From assembly GCA_026984455.1 (NCBI GenBank), contig JALSSC010000020.1:1-64000 (forward strand): a DNA stretch of 64,000 nucleotides, given 5' to 3'. The DNA comes from Chromatiaceae bacterium. Lineage in GTDB: Bacteria > Pseudomonadota > Gammaproteobacteria > Chromatiales > Chromatiaceae. Under the pieces are notes generated by a model, which had not been told where the DNA came from, searched no databases, and saw only the letters and a list, made by a program, of their open reading frames with translations. This document shows positions 17,860 to 29,057 of this stretch, piece by piece; the stretch's first letter is position 1, and every line of letters begins with the position of its first letter. A program made the translations under genes and the position numbers.

Positions 17860-18926
17860 CGGCGCATCACCTCGTCGCAGGCGTCGGCGATGGCCGCGGC
17901 GGCCCCGGGGCGGTGCCGGGCGCGCGCCGCCCGGGCCATGGCCCGGGCGCGTGCACGGTCGATCCCCCGCAGCAGCCCGGCCAGGGTCTCGGGGCTCAGG
18001 GTCGCCTCCGGCGTCAGGCGGGCCGCCCCCGCCTCCACCAGCCAGGCCGCGTTGCGGGTCTGGTGGTCGTCCACGGCGTGGGGATAGGGCACCAGGATCG
18101 CCCCCAGCCCGGCCGCGGCCAGCTCCGACAGGGTGAGGGCGCCGGCGCGGGCCAGCGCCAGGTCGGCCCAGGCATAGGCCGCGGCCATGTCCTCGATGAA
18201 GGGGCGGAGATCGGCGCTCACCCCGGCCTCGGCATAGGCCGCGCGGCAGTCCGCCCATGAGCGCTCGCCGGCCTGGTGCAGGACCTGCGGGCGCTGCGCG
18301 GCAGGGATCAGGGCCAGGGCCCGGGGCAGGGTCAGGTTGAGGGTACGGGCGCCCTGGGAGCCGCCCAGGACCAGCAGGCGCAAGGGGCCGCTGCGCCCAC
18401 CCAGGCGTTCGCCGGGCGGGGGCAGGGCCTCGATCCCGGGACGCACCGGGTTGCCGCAGGCACGCGCCCCCAGACGGGCGGGGAAGCTGCCGGGGAAGGC
18501 CTCCAGCAGGTGCGTGGCGAAGGGCGCCAGGAGACGGTTGGTGAGGCCGGGTATGCGGTTCTGCTCGTGGAGCACCAGGGGCCGGCCGCTCAGGCGGGCG
18601 ATGACTCCGCCGGGGCCGGAGGCGAAGCCGCCCATGCCCAGGACGACCCCCGGACGATGGCGCCTCAGGGCGCCGTGGGCGGCCAGGAGGGCGCGGCCGA
18701 GGCGCCAGGGGGCGCGCAGCTTGCGGGCCAGGCCCGTCCCGCGCAGGCCCTCCACGGGCAGCCATTCCATGGGGATGCCGGCGGCCGGCACCAGGCGCGC
18801 CTCCAGGCCGCGGCGGGTGCCCAGCCAGACCGTCTCGTGGCCGCGCTGGCGCAGCACCTCGGCCACCGCCAGGGCCGGGATCACGTGACCGCCGGTACCG
18901 CCCGCCATGATCATCACCTTGCCCAT
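17856..18926 (-). CDS. murG: Undecaprenyldiphospho-muramoylpentapeptide beta-N-acetylglucosaminyltransferase
   Basis: MurG adds GlcNAc to lipid I to make lipid II at the inner face of the membrane. The 356-residue GT28 enzyme has the N-terminal [19 protein letters not shown] loop, [13 protein letters not shown], the C-terminal [13 protein letters not shown], and the donor site [25 protein letters not shown]. The ATG at 18926 has GAGAGGGGGCC just upstream and overlaps the last codons of ftsW by 13 nt. Confidence 0.97.
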   Translation of the reverse strand: MGKVMIMAGGTGGHVIPALAVAEVLRQRGHETVWLGTRRGLEARLVPAAGIPMEWLPVEGLRGTGLARKLRAPWRLGRALLAAHGALRRHRPGVVLGMGGFASGPGGVIARLSGRPLVLHEQNRIPGLTNRLLAPFATHLLEAFPGSFPARLGARACGNPVRPGIEALPPPGERLGGRSGPLRLLVLGGSQGARTLNLTLPRALALIPAAQRPQVLHQAGERSWADCRAAYAEAGVSADLRPFIEDMAAAYAWADLALARAGALTLSELAAAGLGAILVPYPHAVDDHQTRNAAWLVEAGAARLTPEATLSPETLAGLLRGIDRARARAMARAARARHRPGAAAAIADACDEVMRR

Positions 18927-20101
18927 GGCCCCCTCTCCCCGCCGCTCCCGGGTCCCGCCACACGCTGCTCGTGGTCGATGCGCAGGAGTATGCCCATCGC
19001 CATGCAGGCCATGATCAGGCTGTTGCTGCCGTAGGAGAGGAACGGCAGGGTCAGGCCCTTGGTGGGCAGCAGGCCCATGTTCACGCCCATGTTGACGAAG
19101 CCCTGGAGGCCCAGCCAGAGGCCGATCCCCTGGGCCAGGTAGGCGCTGAACTCCTGATCCCGTGCGCGCGCCCGCCGGGCGATGGCGAAGGCCTTCCAGG
19201 TGATGAAGGCGAAGGCGAGGATCACCGCGGCACTGCCCGGGAGGCCGAATTCCTCGCCGATCACCGCCATGATGAAGTCGGTATGGGCCTCCGGCAGGTA
19301 GAACTGTTTCTGGATGCCGTTGCCCAGGCCGACCCCGGTCCAGTGGCCGCGGCCGAAGGCGATCAGGGCCTGGGTGAGCTGATAGCCGGCGCCGTAGACG
19401 TGTTCCCAGGGGTCCACGAAGGCGGTGATGCGGCGCAGGCGGTAGTCGGCGGTGAGGACCAGCGCCGCCAGGGCCCCCAGGGTCAGGCCGAGGAGGGCGG
19501 CGAACTGCCACAGGGGCGCCCCCCCCAGGAACAGCAGGCCGAGGACCGTGGCCAGGATCACCGCGGTGGTGCCGAAATCGGGTTGGGCCATGATCAGGGC
19601 GCAGGCCAGGCTCACCAGCAGCAGGGGGTTGAGGAAGCCGGACAGGTAGTGGGTGACCTCCTCCTTGCGCCGCACCAGGTAATCGGAGACATAGATCACC
19701 GCGAACAGCTTCATGAACTCGGAGGCCTGGAGATTGAGGGGGCCCAGGCGGATCCAGCGGGTCGCGCCGTTGGCGCCGTGGCCCAGGCCGGGCACCAGGA
19801 CCAGCACCAGTCCGCCGATCCCCAGGAACAGCAGCAGGGTCCCGTGGCGCTGCCAGCGCTGCGGCGGGACGCCGTAGGCGAGGGCCCCGGCGGGCAGGGC
19901 CAGGGCCAGGGCCAGGAGGTCGCGGAACAGATAGTGGAAGGGGTCGCCGAAGGCGTGGTCGGCGGTGGCCAGCGAGGCGGAGCCCACCATGACGAGGCCG
20001 AAGGCGAGCAGGCCCAGGGTGACCCCCAGCAGACCCCGGTCCAGGGGCGGGAGGACCAGGGCGTGGCCGCCTCGGCGGGCCGGGGTGCGGCGGGCGCTCA
20101 T
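18914..20101 (-). CDS. ftsW: Septal peptidoglycan glycosyltransferase FtsW
   Basis: FtsW is the SEDS polymerase that works with FtsI at the septum. The 395-residue protein has about ten membrane helices, the catalytic-loop region [44 protein letters not shown], and [13 protein letters not shown] near the end. Its start overlaps the murD stop (ATGA). The C-terminal tail GGERGPWAR overlaps the murG start and may vary for that reason. Confidence 0.97.
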   Translation of the reverse strand: MSARRTPARRGGHALVLPPLDRGLLGVTLGLLAFGLVMVGSASLATADHAFGDPFHYLFRDLLALALALPAGALAYGVPPQRWQRHGTLLLFLGIGGLVLVLVPGLGHGANGATRWIRLGPLNLQASEFMKLFAVIYVSDYLVRRKEEVTHYLSGFLNPLLLVSLACALIMAQPDFGTTAVILATVLGLLFLGGAPLWQFAALLGLTLGALAALVLTADYRLRRITAFVDPWEHVYGAGYQLTQALIAFGRGHWTGVGLGNGIQKQFYLPEAHTDFIMAVIGEEFGLPGSAAVILAFAFITWKAFAIARRARARDQEFSAYLAQGIGLWLGLQGFVNMGVNMGLLPTKGLTLPFLSYGSNSLIMACMAMGILLRIDHEQRVAGPGSGGERGPWAR

Positions 20102-21474
20102 GGGGCGAGGCCCTCCACGGCCTGGGCGAACACCCGTCCGCGGTGCGCGAAGCCGCTGAACATGTCGAAGCTGGCGCAGGCCGGCGAGAGCAGCACGCGC
20201 TCGCCAGGGCGGGCGATGTCGGCGGCCTGGGCCACCGCCGCCTCCAGGGTGGGGGCGCCGAGCAGCAGGGGTATCCGGCCGTGCAGGGCCTGGCGCAGCA
20301 CGGGGGCGTCGCGGCCGATGAGGATCACCGCCCGGCAGGTGCGCGCGGCCGCCTCGGCGAGGGGGCCGAAGTCGGCGTCCTTGCACAGGCCGCCGGCGAT
20401 CAGGAGGGTGCCCGGCCGGCCGTCGTGGAGCCCCTCCAGGGCGGCGATGGTGGCCCCCGGATTGGTCCCCTTGGAGTCGTCGTACCATTGTACGCCCCGG
20501 CGCTCGGCCACCCGCTGGGTGCGGTGGGGGAGGCCGCGGAATCGGCGCAGGGCCTCCAGCATGGCCGGCATGGGCAGACCCACGGCCTCGCCCAGGGCCA
20601 GGGCGGCGAGGGCGTTGGCCAGGTTGTGGCGGCCGGACAGGCCCATCCGGGCCACCGGCAGCAAGGGGGTCGCGCCGCGCCAGAGCCAGTCCTCGTGGTG
20701 GCGGCGGCCCAGGCGGAAGTCGTCGGGGCCGGCCCGGTCGAGACCGAAACCCAGTTCCCGCGAGGCGCGGCCGCGCATGGCCCCGACCCGCGGATCGTCG
20801 CGGTTGATCACTCCGGTCCCGGCGCCCCGGTAGATGCGTGCCTTGGCCTGTGTGTAGGTCTCCAGGTCGGGGTAGCGGTCCAGGTGGTCTGGAGAGACGT
20901 TGAGCACCGCCGCCGCCCGGGGGCGCAGGGATGCGGTGGTCTCCAACTGGAAGCTGGAGAGTTCCAGGACGTAGAGTTCGTGTTCGGGCGCGAGCAGATC
21001 CAGGGCCGGTGTGCCCAGGTTGCCGCCCACCGCGGCGTCCCGGCCGGCCGCCCGGGCCATCTCCCCGAGCAGGGTCACGACGGTGCTCTTGCCGTTGGAG
21101 CCGGTGACCGCCACCACCGGCGCCCGCACCTCGTGGGCGAAGAGTTCGATGTCCCCGATCACCGCCGTCCCGCGGGCCAGGGCCGCCTGGATCGTGGGCG
21201 TGGCCAGCGGCACCCCGGGGCTCGCCACGATCCTTTCGGCGCGGGCGAAGGCCTCCGCCGGGAAACCGCCCAGGAACACCGGCACGTCCGGCAGTTCCTC
21301 TTGCAGACGGGCCAGGGCCGGGGGGCGCTCGCGGGTGTCGGCGACGGCCAGGGGCACGCCCCTGCGGGCCAGGAAGCGGGCACAGGACAGACCGGTCTCG
21401 CCCAGGCCCAGGATCAGGGTCCGGGGGGGCGGGGTGAGGAGGGCTGCGCCGCTCTGTTCCGTGGGGGCGTTCAT
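20098..21474 (-). CDS. murD: UDP-N-acetylmuramoylalanine--D-glutamate ligase
   Basis: MurD adds D-glutamate to UDP-MurNAc-L-Ala. The 458-residue protein has [19 protein letters not shown], the P-loop [40 protein letters not shown], and the C-terminal [19 protein letters not shown] with the ATP and UMAG contacts. ATGA overlaps join it to mraY upstream and ftsW downstream. Confidence 0.97.
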   Translation of the reverse strand: MNAPTEQSGAALLTPPPRTLILGLGETGLSCARFLARRGVPLAVADTRERPPALARLQEELPDVPVFLGGFPAEAFARAERIVASPGVPLATPTIQAALARGTAVIGDIELFAHEVRAPVVAVTGSNGKSTVVTLLGEMARAAGRDAAVGGNLGTPALDLLAPEHELYVLELSSFQLETTASLRPRAAAVLNVSPDHLDRYPDLETYTQAKARIYRGAGTGVINRDDPRVGAMRGRASRELGFGLDRAGPDDFRLGRRHHEDWLWRGATPLLPVARMGLSGRHNLANALAALALGEAVGLPMPAMLEALRRFRGLPHRTQRVAERRGVQWYDDSKGTNPGATIAALEGLHDGRPGTLLIAGGLCKDADFGPLAEAAARTCRAVILIGRDAPVLRQALHGRIPLLLGAPTLEAAVAQAADIARPGERVLLSPACASFDMFSGFAHRGRVFAQAVEGLAP

Positions 21475-22553
21475 CGGATCTTGAGACTCGCCAGGCCGAT
21501 GAGGACCAGGATCACGGTGATGATCCAGAAGCGCACGATCACCCGCGGCTCCGGCCAGCCCTTGAGTTCGAAGTGGTGGTGGAGGGGGGCCATGTGGAAG
21601 ATGCGGCGGCCGGTGAGCTTGAAGCTGGCCACCTGCAGGATCACCGACAGGGTCTCCACGACGAACACCCCACCCATGACCAGCAGCACCAGTTCCTGGC
21701 GCACCATCACCGCCACCGTCCCCAGGGCCGCGCCCAGGGCCAGCGCCCCCACGTCGCCCATGAAGACCTGGGCGGGATAGGTGTTGAACCACAGGAAGCC
21801 GAGTCCGGCCCCCACCATGGCCGCACAGAAGACCACCAGTTCGCCCACGCCGGGGAGATAGGGGATCTTCAGGTATTCGGAGAAGGCGGCGTGACCGGAG
21901 ACGTAGGCGAAGATGCCCAGGGCCCCGGCCACCATCACCGTGGGCAGGATGGCCAAGCCGTCCAGGCCGTCGGTGAGGTTCACGGCATTGCTCGCGCCCA
22001 CGATCACCAGATAGGCGAAGGGGATGAAGGCCAGGCCCAGGGGGATCGAGACATCCTTGAGATAGGGGATCAGGAGGGCGGTCCCGGCCGGGTCCTGGGC
22101 GCCCGCGTAGAGCATCCCCGCAGCGGCCAACCCGACCAGGGACTGCCAGAAATACTTCCAGCGCGCGGGCAGGCCGGTGGGGTCTCTGAGCACGAGTTTG
22201 CGGTAGTCGTCCACCAGGCCGATGGCGCCGAAGGCCAGGGTCACCGCCAGGGCGATCCACATGTAACGGTTGCCCAGGTCCGACCAGAGCACCGTGGCAA
22301 GGGTGATGGCCACCAGGATCAGGGCCCCCCCCATGGTGGGGGTGCCGGACTTGGCGAGGTGGGACTGGGGGCCGTCGTCGCGCACCGTCTGGCCGATCTG
22401 GTGAAAGCTCAGGCGGCGGATCATGGCCGGACCGGCCAGGAAAGAGATCACCAGGGCGGTGAGGGTTCCCAGGATCGCCCGCAGGGTGAGGTATTGGAAG
22501 ACGTGGAAGGCACTGTGGTAGTGGGCCAGCCATTCGGTGAGCCAGAGCAGCAT
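21471..22553 (-). CDS. mraY: Phospho-N-acetylmuramoyl-pentapeptide-transferase
   Basis: MraY moves phospho-MurNAc-pentapeptide to undecaprenyl phosphate, forming lipid I in the inner membrane. The 360-residue protein has ten predicted helices, the catalytic pair in GLVDDYRK, the [10 protein letters not shown] motif, [11 protein letters not shown], and the histidine-rich [15 protein letters not shown] loop. The ATG lies 2 nt after the murF stop. Confidence 0.98.
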   Translation of the reverse strand: MLLWLTEWLAHYHSAFHVFQYLTLRAILGTLTALVISFLAGPAMIRRLSFHQIGQTVRDDGPQSHLAKSGTPTMGGALILVAITLATVLWSDLGNRYMWIALAVTLAFGAIGLVDDYRKLVLRDPTGLPARWKYFWQSLVGLAAAGMLYAGAQDPAGTALLIPYLKDVSIPLGLAFIPFAYLVIVGASNAVNLTDGLDGLAILPTVMVAGALGIFAYVSGHAAFSEYLKIPYLPGVGELVVFCAAMVGAGLGFLWFNTYPAQVFMGDVGALALGAALGTVAVMVRQELVLLVMGGVFVVETLSVILQVASFKLTGRRIFHMAPLHHHFELKGWPEPRVIVRFWIITVILVLIGLASLKIR

Positions 22554-22555
22554 CC

Positions 22556-23971
22556 TCAGCCCTCCCGGTCGTCTGTGCGGGGGGATGCCCCGCCCACGGC
22601 GGAGGGTGTCGGGCGCGGATCTTCCCGTAGGGGCCGGACCACCCGCTCCATGGCGGCGGCGCGGGAGCCCTTGACCAGGACCCGGTCCTCCTCCCCCAGT
22701 TGTGTCTCCAGGGCCGCGGCCAGGGTCTCGGCGTCCGGGAAGTGGCGCCCCTCGGGACCGAAGGCGGAGGCCGCCTGGGCGGCCAGGGGGCCGGTGGTCC
22801 AGAGGTGGTGGATGCCGCGTTTCCGGGCCAGGACGCCCACTTCGTGGTGCAGGGCGGGGGCCCCGGGACCCAGCTCGGCCATGTCTCCGAGGACCAGCCA
22901 GCGGCGTCCGGGGAGGTCGGCCAGGACCTCCAGGGCGGCGGCCACGGACTCGGGATTGGCGTTGTAGCTGTCGTCGATGATCCAGGCGCCACCGCGTCCG
23001 GGCAGGAATTCGAGCCGTCCCGGGGCGGCCCGCAGCCCCGCCAGGGCGGCGGCGATGAGGTGGTCGTCCACCCCCAGGGCCGAGGCGGCGGCGACCGCCG
23101 CCAGGGTATTCATCAGGTTGTGCCGGCCGGGCAGCGGCAGTTCGATCTCCAGGGTGCCCTGCGGGCGGTGGATCCGGTGCCGCCGGTGGTAGCCGCGGGC
23201 GTCCCAACGGCCCGGCCCCAGGGCCTCGGCGCGGACCTGGGCGCGACGGCCCAGGCCGAAGCCCAGGGTCTCGCGGGTTCCAGCCAGCTCCCGCCAGAGG
23301 TCGGCGTAGGGGTCGTCGGCATTGAATACCAGGAGGCCGTTGCGGGCCAGGCCCTGAACGATCTCGCCCTTGGCCCGGGCCACCCCCGCGATGCTCCCGA
23401 AGCCCTCCAGGTGGGCGCGTCCGGCGTTGAGGAGGAGGGCCAGGTCGGGCCGGGCGATGCGCGACAGGGCGGCGATCTCGCCGGGATGGTTGGCCCCCAT
23501 CTCCAGCACCAGCCAGCGGGGGGCGTCGGCGGCGAGCAGGCTCAGGGGCAGGCCGATGGCGTTGTTGAGGTTGCCCCGGGTGGCCTGGACCTCGCCCGCG
23601 GCGCCCAGGATCCGGGCCAGCATCTCCTTGGTGCCGGTCTTTCCGGCCGAGCCGGTGAGGGCGACCACCAGGGCCCCCAGGCGGGTGCGCCAGACGCCGG
23701 CCAGGCGGCCGAGGGCGGTCAGGGTGTCGGCCACCCGCAGTACCGGCACGTCCAGGTTCAGGGGGCAGTCGGCGATCACCGCCACGCCACCCCTGGCCAC
23801 CGCCTCGGCGGCGAAGGCGTGGCCGTCGAAGCGTGGCCCGCGGAGGGCCAGAAAGATCTCGCCCGGGGCGATCCGGCGGCTGTCCGTGGAGATCCCGCGG
23901 ACCTCGGGGTCTGCCGTCCCGGCGAGGGGGACGCCCAGCCAGCGGGCGATCTCGTGTAGGCGCGCCTTCAT
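22556..23971 (-). CDS. murF: UDP-N-acetylmuramoyl-tripeptide--D-alanyl-D-alanine ligase
   Basis: MurF attaches D-Ala-D-Ala to the UDP-MurNAc-tripeptide. The 471-residue protein shows [20 protein letters not shown], the P-loop [42 protein letters not shown], and the C-terminal [18 protein letters not shown]. The P-loop has Gly where most homologues have Thr after GKT, a mild change. It overlaps murE by ATGA. The C-terminal tail past [10 protein letters not shown] is Pro/Thr-rich and unconserved. Confidence 0.97.
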   Translation of the reverse strand: MKARLHEIARWLGVPLAGTADPEVRGISTDSRRIAPGEIFLALRGPRFDGHAFAAEAVARGGVAVIADCPLNLDVPVLRVADTLTALGRLAGVWRTRLGALVVALTGSAGKTGTKEMLARILGAAGEVQATRGNLNNAIGLPLSLLAADAPRWLVLEMGANHPGEIAALSRIARPDLALLLNAGRAHLEGFGSIAGVARAKGEIVQGLARNGLLVFNADDPYADLWRELAGTRETLGFGLGRRAQVRAEALGPGRWDARGYHRRHRIHRPQGTLEIELPLPGRHNLMNTLAAVAAASALGVDDHLIAAALAGLRAAPGRLEFLPGRGGAWIIDDSYNANPESVAAALEVLADLPGRRWLVLGDMAELGPGAPALHHEVGVLARKRGIHHLWTTGPLAAQAASAFGPEGRHFPDAETLAAALETQLGEEDRVLVKGSRAAAMERVVRPLREDPRPTPSAVGGASPRTDDREG

Positions 23972-25485
23972 GCCCCCACCCCCAGCAGCTCGGCCACCCG
24001 TTCCCGGTCGGAGAAGGGGATCTCCAGGTCGCCGATGTGTTGCACCCGCTCGTGGCCCTTGCCGGCCACGAGGACGATGTCCTCCGCCTGGGCCGAGTCG
24101 AGGGCCTGGGCGATGGCCCGCCCGCGCTCGGGCTCGATGGTCGCCGCCTCGGGATGACAGAGGCCGCCGAGGATGTCTTCGATGATGCGCTCGGGGGCCT
24201 CCCGGCGGGGGTTGTCGTTGGTGATCAGCAGGCGGTCGGCCAGGCCCTCGGCGGCCGCCCCCATCTCCGGGCGCTTGCCGCGATCGCGTTCGCCGCCGGC
24301 GCCGAACACGCAGATCAGGCGCCGTGGGCCATGGGCGCGCAGGGCCGCCAGGGCCTGGGCGAGGGCGTCTGGGGTGTGGGCATAGTCGACCACCACCCGC
24401 GGCCGGCCGGGGGCGTGGAAGGCCTCCATCCGGCCCGGAGCGCCGTGCACCCTGGCCAGGCGGGCCAGGGCCGCGTCCAGCTCCAGGCCGCCCATGAGGA
24501 GTTCCCCGAGGACCGCGAGCAGGTTGAGGGCGTTGAACCGCCCCAGCAGCGGGGCACGCAACCGGCCTCGACCGAAGCTGCCCGTCACCTCCAGTTCCAG
24601 GCCCTCGGGCGCGAGGTGGAGATGACGCCCCCGGAGCCAGGGACCGTCCTTCCTCGGCACAATGTCGCCGAGGCCGTAGGCCACGCTGGTTGCGGGATCG
24701 AGCCCGGCCAGCAGGCGCCGGCCCTCGGGGTCGTCGGCATTCACTATCGCCCGTTGCAGACCGGGGTGGCGGAACAGGCGCGCCTTGACCGCGGCATAGG
24801 CGGCCATGTCGCCGTGGTAGTCCAGGTGGTCGCGGCTGAGGTTGGTGAACAGGGCCGACCGGAAGACCAACCCCTCCACCCGGTACTGGTCCAGGGCGTG
24901 GGAGGAGACCTCTAGGGCGGCGCCGCGGCAACCGGCTGCCAGGAGTTCGGCCAGCAGCGCCTGGGTGCGGATGGCGTCCGGGGTGGTGTGGGCGGTCTCG
25001 CGCAGGCGCCCGGGGAGGCCGTAGCCCAGGGTCCCCACCAGGCCCCAGTCCGGGGCCAGGGCCTGGGCCAGATACCAGGCCACGCTGGTCTTGCCGTTGG
25101 TGCCCGTGACCCCGGCCAGCTCCAGACGCGCCGAGGGCTCGCCGTAGAAGCGGCCGGCCAGGGCGCTGAGGCGGCGATCCAGTCCCGGGACCGGGATCAG
25201 CGGCACCTGGATCTCCGCGGCCAGGGCCTCCAGGCGGCCGCGTCCCCAGGCGGGATGGGGTTGGTAGATCACGGCCGCGGCCCCCCGGGCCGCCGCCAGA
25301 GGGGCGTACTCCAGGCCGTGGCCGCGGTGCCCGGAGAGGGCGCAGAAGAGCGCGCCCGGGGTCACCTCGCGGCTGTCCAGGGTCAGGGCGCTGAAGTCCC
25401 GGTCCGCACCCGCGGGGATCTCCACCAGGTCGTGGAGCAGGCGGCGCAGGGTCCAGGGGGCGCGGTCCAGGGCGGCGGCCGTCAC
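23968..25485 (-). CDS. murE: UDP-MurNAc-tripeptide synthetase (meso-DAP adding)
   Basis: MurE adds the third residue of the stem peptide. The 505-residue protein has [18 protein letters not shown], the P-loop [36 protein letters not shown], and [24 protein letters not shown] carries the DNPR motif that marks meso-diaminopimelate specificity, as expected in Gram-negatives. The start is GTG at 25485, preceded by GGAGGTGAG and overlapping the ftsI stop (GTGA). Confidence 0.97.
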   Translation of the reverse strand: MTAAALDRAPWTLRRLLHDLVEIPAGADRDFSALTLDSREVTPGALFCALSGHRGHGLEYAPLAAARGAAAVIYQPHPAWGRGRLEALAAEIQVPLIPVPGLDRRLSALAGRFYGEPSARLELAGVTGTNGKTSVAWYLAQALAPDWGLVGTLGYGLPGRLRETAHTTPDAIRTQALLAELLAAGCRGAALEVSSHALDQYRVEGLVFRSALFTNLSRDHLDYHGDMAAYAAVKARLFRHPGLQRAIVNADDPEGRRLLAGLDPATSVAYGLGDIVPRKDGPWLRGRHLHLAPEGLELEVTGSFGRGRLRAPLLGRFNALNLLAVLGELLMGGLELDAALARLARVHGAPGRMEAFHAPGRPRVVVDYAHTPDALAQALAALRAHGPRRLICVFGAGGERDRGKRPEMGAAAEGLADRLLITNDNPRREAPERIIEDILGGLCHPEAATIEPERGRAIAQALDSAQAEDIVLVAGKGHERVQHIGDLEIPFSDRERVAELLGVGA

Positions 25486-27233
25486 GGGCTCACCTCCGCC
25501 CGGGCGAGGCGGCCGCCGGCGTCGTCGAGGGCGTCCGGGGCCACCCCCAGGAGGCGCAGGGCCCCGGCCATCACCCGCGCGAACAGGGGCGCGGCCACCA
25601 GGCCGCCGTAGTAGGCCTTGCCCCGCGGGTCGTCGATCATCACCGCCATCACCAGGCGCGGATCGCTGGCGGGGACCAGGCCCACGAACAGGGCCTGGTA
25701 GCGACGCCGGGCGTAGCGGCCGTTGACTACCTTCTTGACCGTGCCGGTCTTGCCGGCCACCCGGAAACCGGGGATGGCGGCGCGGGTGGCGGTGCCGCCG
25801 GGGCCGGTGACCGTCTCCAACATGCGCCTCAGGGTGCGCGCGGTGGCGGCGGAGAAGACCCGTTCGGGCGCGGCGGCGTCCTGCCCCGCCACCAGACGGA
25901 CCGGCAACAGGCGACCGTCTCCGGCCACCGCCGTATAGGCGCGGGCCAGCTGCAGGGTGGAGAGGGAGAGGCCGTAACCGAAGGCGTGGGTGGCCTGCTC
26001 GAAACGGCCCCAGCCCTGCCAGGCGGGGAGTACCCCGGCGGTCTCTCCAGGCAGGCCGCTGGCCGGGACCTGGCCCAGGCCCAGGCGGTGGAACGTCTGC
26101 CACAGGTCCTGGGGCGGGAACTCCAGGGCGATCCGGGTGATCCCCACGTTGCTGGACTTGGTGAGCACCGAGGTGGCGTCCAGGAGGCCGTAGTTGCGAT
26201 GGTCCCGGACCAGGTTGCGGCCGACCTTCAGGTAACCGGGATCGGTGTCGATGGGGGTGTCCGGGCGCACCCGGCCAGCGTCGAGGGCGCTGGCCATCAC
26301 CAGCGGTTTCATGGTGGAGCCGGGTTCGAAGCGGTCGGTGACCGCACGGTTGCGCAGCCCCTTGGCGGTGAGGTGCCGGCGGTCGTTGGGGTTGTAGGCG
26401 GGCTGGTTCACCAGGGCGAGGATGTCGCCGTTGCGGGCGTCCAGGACCACGGCGCTGCCCCCCTGGGCGCGATGTTCCCGGACTGTCCGCTTGAGTTCCC
26501 GGTAGGCCAGGAACTGGATGCGGCGGTCCAGGGTCAGGCGCAGGTCCCGGCCGTTGCGGGCCGGGCGGACCTGTTCCACCTCGGCGAGGATGCGGTGTTG
26601 GGCGTCGCGGATCACCCGCCGTAGTCCGGCGTGGCCGGCGAGCAGGGTGTCATAGCTCTTTTCCAGGCCGGCGATGCCGTGCTCGTCGGTGTCGGTGAGG
26701 CCCACCACCTGGGCGGTGACCTCCCCGGCCGGGTAGAAGCGGCGGTAGGTACGCTCCCGTCCCAGCCAGCCGGAGATCCGCTGGCGCCGCGCCAGTGCCG
26801 CGATCCGGGCACTGATCTCGGGGCGCACAGCGTGGCGGAGGTAGACGAAGCCCCGCCCGGCGGCCTCGCGCAGACGTTGGCGCAGGGCCTCGGGGGTGAG
26901 GTCGAGGAGGCCGGCCAGTTCGGGGATCAGGGGATGGTCCGGGCGCAAGTGGCGCGGATCGGCCCAGATGTCGTCCATGGGGGTGCTCACCGCCAGGGGC
27001 TCGCCGTGGCGGTCGAGGATCTGCCCGCGGTGGGCGGGCAGCGGCAGGTCGCGCAGGTAGCGACGCTGGCCCTGTTCCAGGAGAAACTCGTGTTCCAGGA
27101 CCTGGCGCTCGAAGGCGCGCCCCAGGAGCAGCGCAAAACCCACCAGCAGGAGCCCGAGCACCAAGGCCTGGCGCCGGGCGTAGTCCGGTTCCGGGGCGTG
27201 ACGGGCGCGCGCCTTGCGTTGCCGGCGACTCAC
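25482..27233 (-). CDS. ftsI: Septal peptidoglycan transpeptidase FtsI (PBP3)
   Basis: FtsI crosslinks septal peptidoglycan with FtsW. The 583-residue class B PBP has an N-terminal anchor (about residues 24-42), the RGQILDRHGEPLAVSTP start of the dimerisation domain, and the transpeptidase motifs STMK (catalytic serine), SSNVG and KTGTVKK in order. It overlaps ftsL and murE by 4 nt at each end. Confidence 0.98.
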   Translation of the reverse strand: MSRRQRKARARHAPEPDYARRQALVLGLLLVGFALLLGRAFERQVLEHEFLLEQGQRRYLRDLPLPAHRGQILDRHGEPLAVSTPMDDIWADPRHLRPDHPLIPELAGLLDLTPEALRQRLREAAGRGFVYLRHAVRPEISARIAALARRQRISGWLGRERTYRRFYPAGEVTAQVVGLTDTDEHGIAGLEKSYDTLLAGHAGLRRVIRDAQHRILAEVEQVRPARNGRDLRLTLDRRIQFLAYRELKRTVREHRAQGGSAVVLDARNGDILALVNQPAYNPNDRRHLTAKGLRNRAVTDRFEPGSTMKPLVMASALDAGRVRPDTPIDTDPGYLKVGRNLVRDHRNYGLLDATSVLTKSSNVGITRIALEFPPQDLWQTFHRLGLGQVPASGLPGETAGVLPAWQGWGRFEQATHAFGYGLSLSTLQLARAYTAVAGDGRLLPVRLVAGQDAAAPERVFSAATARTLRRMLETVTGPGGTATRAAIPGFRVAGKTGTVKKVVNGRYARRRYQALFVGLVPASDPRLVMAVMIDDPRGKAYYGGLVAAPLFARVMAGALRLLGVAPDALDDAGGRLARAEVSP

Positions 27234-27508
27234 GGCCTGGCCTCCAGGTATCTGATCTCCCCGGGGCGGGGCAGGCGCATGTGTAGGTGGTGGCGCGCCA
27301 AGCGCTCCACCCGCGCGTAGGCGGCCAGGGCGCTCTCGTCCAGACGCAGGCGGTTGCGTTGGATCTCGAGGCCATCGGCCTCCTGACGCAGGCCCTGGAG
27401 TTCGGCGAAGGCGCCGCGGCTCAAATACTTGACATAGGCCACGGCAATCGCCGAGCCGAGCACCGCGGGCACCAGCAGGCCGAGCAGGATCAGCTCACGG
27501 GTACTCAC
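27230..27508 (-). CDS. ftsL: Cell division protein FtsL
   Basis: This 92-residue bitopic protein has a short cytoplasmic N terminus, one membrane helix (about residues 6-28) and a periplasmic coiled coil with [26 protein letters not shown]. FtsL forms the FtsQLB complex that activates FtsWI. Sequence conservation is low in the family, so identity rests mainly on size, topology and position between rsmH and ftsI. Confidence 0.92.
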   Translation of the reverse strand: MSTRELILLGLLVPAVLGSAIAVAYVKYLSRGAFAELQGLRQEADGLEIQRNRLRLDESALAAYARVERLARHHLHMRLPRPGEIRYLEARP

Positions 27509-28434
27509 GGCCGGCGCTCCGCCACCCGCAACAGGGCGCTGCGGGCACGTGGATTGGCCGCCACCTCCGCGGCTCCGGGACGGATCGGCCCGGCGATGGG
27601 GCGCAGGCGCGGCGTCAGGGCGTCGGCGGTCACCGGCAGGTCCTTGGGCAGGTCGCCGCCACGTGTCTCGCGGCGGATGAAGCGCTTGACCCGACGGTCC
27701 TCCAGGGAGTGGAAGGCGATCACCGCCAGGCGTCCTCCTGGCTTCAGGGCCTCCAGGGCCGTGTGCAAAGCGGTGTCGATCTCTTCGAGTTCGTTGTTGA
27801 CGTGGATGCGGATGGCCTGAAAGCTGCGTGTGGCCGGGTGCCGGCCCGGTTCCCGGCGCGGCGCCGCGGCCGCGATCAGGTCCGCCAGTTGGCGGGTGCC
27901 CTGGATGGGGCCACGGGCCCGCGCCTGCACCAGGGCGCGGGCGATACGGCGCGCCCGGCGCTCTTCACCGTAGACGCGCAGCACCTGTTCGATCTCGCGC
28001 TCGGGGGCGTCGGCCAGCCATTCGGCCGCGCTGATGCCGCTGTGGGGGTCCATACGCATGTCCAGGGGCCCGTCGTGCAAGAAACTGAACCCCCTCTCGG
28101 GGGCATCCAACTGGGGGGAAGAGACCCCCAGGTCCAGGAGGATGCCATCGACGGCACCTCTGAGGCCCTTTTCTTTCAGGGCCTCATCCAGCATCGAGAA
28201 GGGCCCGGCCAACATCTCGAAACGGGGCTCTTCGGCCGCCAGCCTGCGGCCTTCGGCCACCGCCTCCGGATCGCGGTCCATGGCCAGCAGCCGGCCCTCC
28301 GGCCCCAGGCATCCCAGGATCGCCCGGCTATGGCCGCCGCGCCCAAAGGTGGCGTCCAGATAGATCCCGTCCGCGCGCACCGCCAAGCCGGCCAAGGCCT
28401 CTGCCAAAAGCACGGGGAGGTGTGTGCCTGTCAT
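27505..28434 (-). CDS. rsmH: 16S rRNA (cytosine(1402)-N4)-methyltransferase
   Basis: RsmH methylates N4 of C1402 in 16S rRNA using SAM. The 309-residue protein begins [11 protein letters not shown], with the SAM motif [16 protein letters not shown], and has [40 protein letters not shown], and the C-terminal [14 protein letters not shown], all family hallmarks. It lies 1 nt after mraZ and overlaps ftsL by ATGA. Confidence 0.97.
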   Translation of the reverse strand: MTGTHLPVLLAEALAGLAVRADGIYLDATFGRGGHSRAILGCLGPEGRLLAMDRDPEAVAEGRRLAAEEPRFEMLAGPFSMLDEALKEKGLRGAVDGILLDLGVSSPQLDAPERGFSFLHDGPLDMRMDPHSGISAAEWLADAPEREIEQVLRVYGEERRARRIARALVQARARGPIQGTRQLADLIAAAAPRREPGRHPATRSFQAIRIHVNNELEEIDTALHTALEALKPGGRLAVIAFHSLEDRRVKRFIRRETRGGDLPKDLPVTADALTPRLRPIAGPIRPGAAEVAANPRARSALLRVAERRP

Positions 28435-28435
28435 C

Positions 28436-28894
28436 TCAGATGGTCACCGGGCTGCCGTCGGCGGCCTGCAATTCTCCGAGGGCGGCGGTTTCCATCCAGG
28501 CCTCCAGCTTGTGGTTCCAGGCGTCCTCGTCCCAGATCTCGAATTTGTTGCCCTGGCCCACCAGGGCCACCTTGTGCTCCAGGCGGGCGAAGGTGCGCAG
28601 GCTGCCCGGAAGCAGCACCCGGCCCTGGCCATCCATGTCCACCTCGTGGGCATGGCCCAGGTAGACCCGCTGGTAGGCACGGGCCTGGGGATTGGTGTTG
28701 GGCAGGGATTGGAGGCGGCCGCGCACCACTTCCCAGTTGGGGCGTGGATACAACAGCAGGCAGCGCTCCGTATCGATGGTCACCACGAGATGGCCGTCGC
28801 AGTCCTCCCGCAGCCGTTCGCGATAGCGCGACGGCAGGGTCAACCGGCCCTTGGCATCCAGGCTCAATGGCGTGATGCCCTCGTAGACATGCAA
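28436..28894 (-). CDS. mraZ: Transcriptional regulator MraZ
   Basis: MraZ is an AbrB-fold ring-forming repressor of the dcw operon. The 152-residue protein has the two duplicated halves, with [17 protein letters not shown] and [16 protein letters not shown]. The start appears to be TTG at 28894: GAGGGGG lies 7 nt upstream, and the only nearby ATG (28890) is in another frame. A non-AUG start would keep MraZ levels low. Three MraZ boxes lie 100-125 nt upstream, which implies autoregulation. Confidence 0.93.
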   Translation of the reverse strand: MHVYEGITPLSLDAKGRLTLPSRYRERLREDCDGHLVVTIDTERCLLLYPRPNWEVVRGRLQSLPNTNPQARAYQRVYLGHAHEVDMDGQGRVLLPGSLRTFARLEHKVALVGQGNKFEIWDEDAWNHKLEAWMETAALGELQAADGSPVTI

Positions 28895-28993
28895 CGGATC
28901 GCCCCCTCGTGGTCCCTAGAATTCCCTGCTTCCCGGCGCTTCACGACGACGCCCTCGGATGTCCTGCGGATCATTGCTGACCATGGGTGATTT

Positions 28994-29019
28994 CCCACTT
29001 TGTCCCACTTCCCCCCACT
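28994..29019 (-). promoter_or_regulatory. MraZ operator: three AGTGGG boxes at 10-bp spacing
   Basis: On the minus strand AGTGGG occurs three times, at exactly 10-bp intervals (29019-29014, 29009-29004, 28999-28994). This fits the known MraZ site of three or more TGGG(A/G)-N5 direct repeats. It lies just downstream of the predicted promoter, overlapping the start of transcription, so bound MraZ should repress the whole dcw operon. Confidence 0.9.
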
Positions 29020-29028
29020 AGAAATGGG

Positions 29029-29057
29029 ATGATAGGGGGCCTCCATGCATGGGTCAA
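29029..29057 (-). promoter_or_regulatory. Sigma-70 promoter of the dcw operon (PmraZ)
   Basis: On the minus strand TTGACC (29057-29052) and TATCAT (29034-29029) are separated by 17 nt, a near-consensus sigma-70 promoter. Transcription would begin near 29020, next to the MraZ boxes. The transcript would cover mraZ to ftsZ. Confidence 0.8.

Noticed and set aside
16450-20833. Several long plus-strand frames opposite murC, murG, ftsW and murD
   Set aside because: They are antisense shadows of a compact, well-identified operon, with low-complexity Gly/Gln/Ala-rich translations and no ribosome sites.
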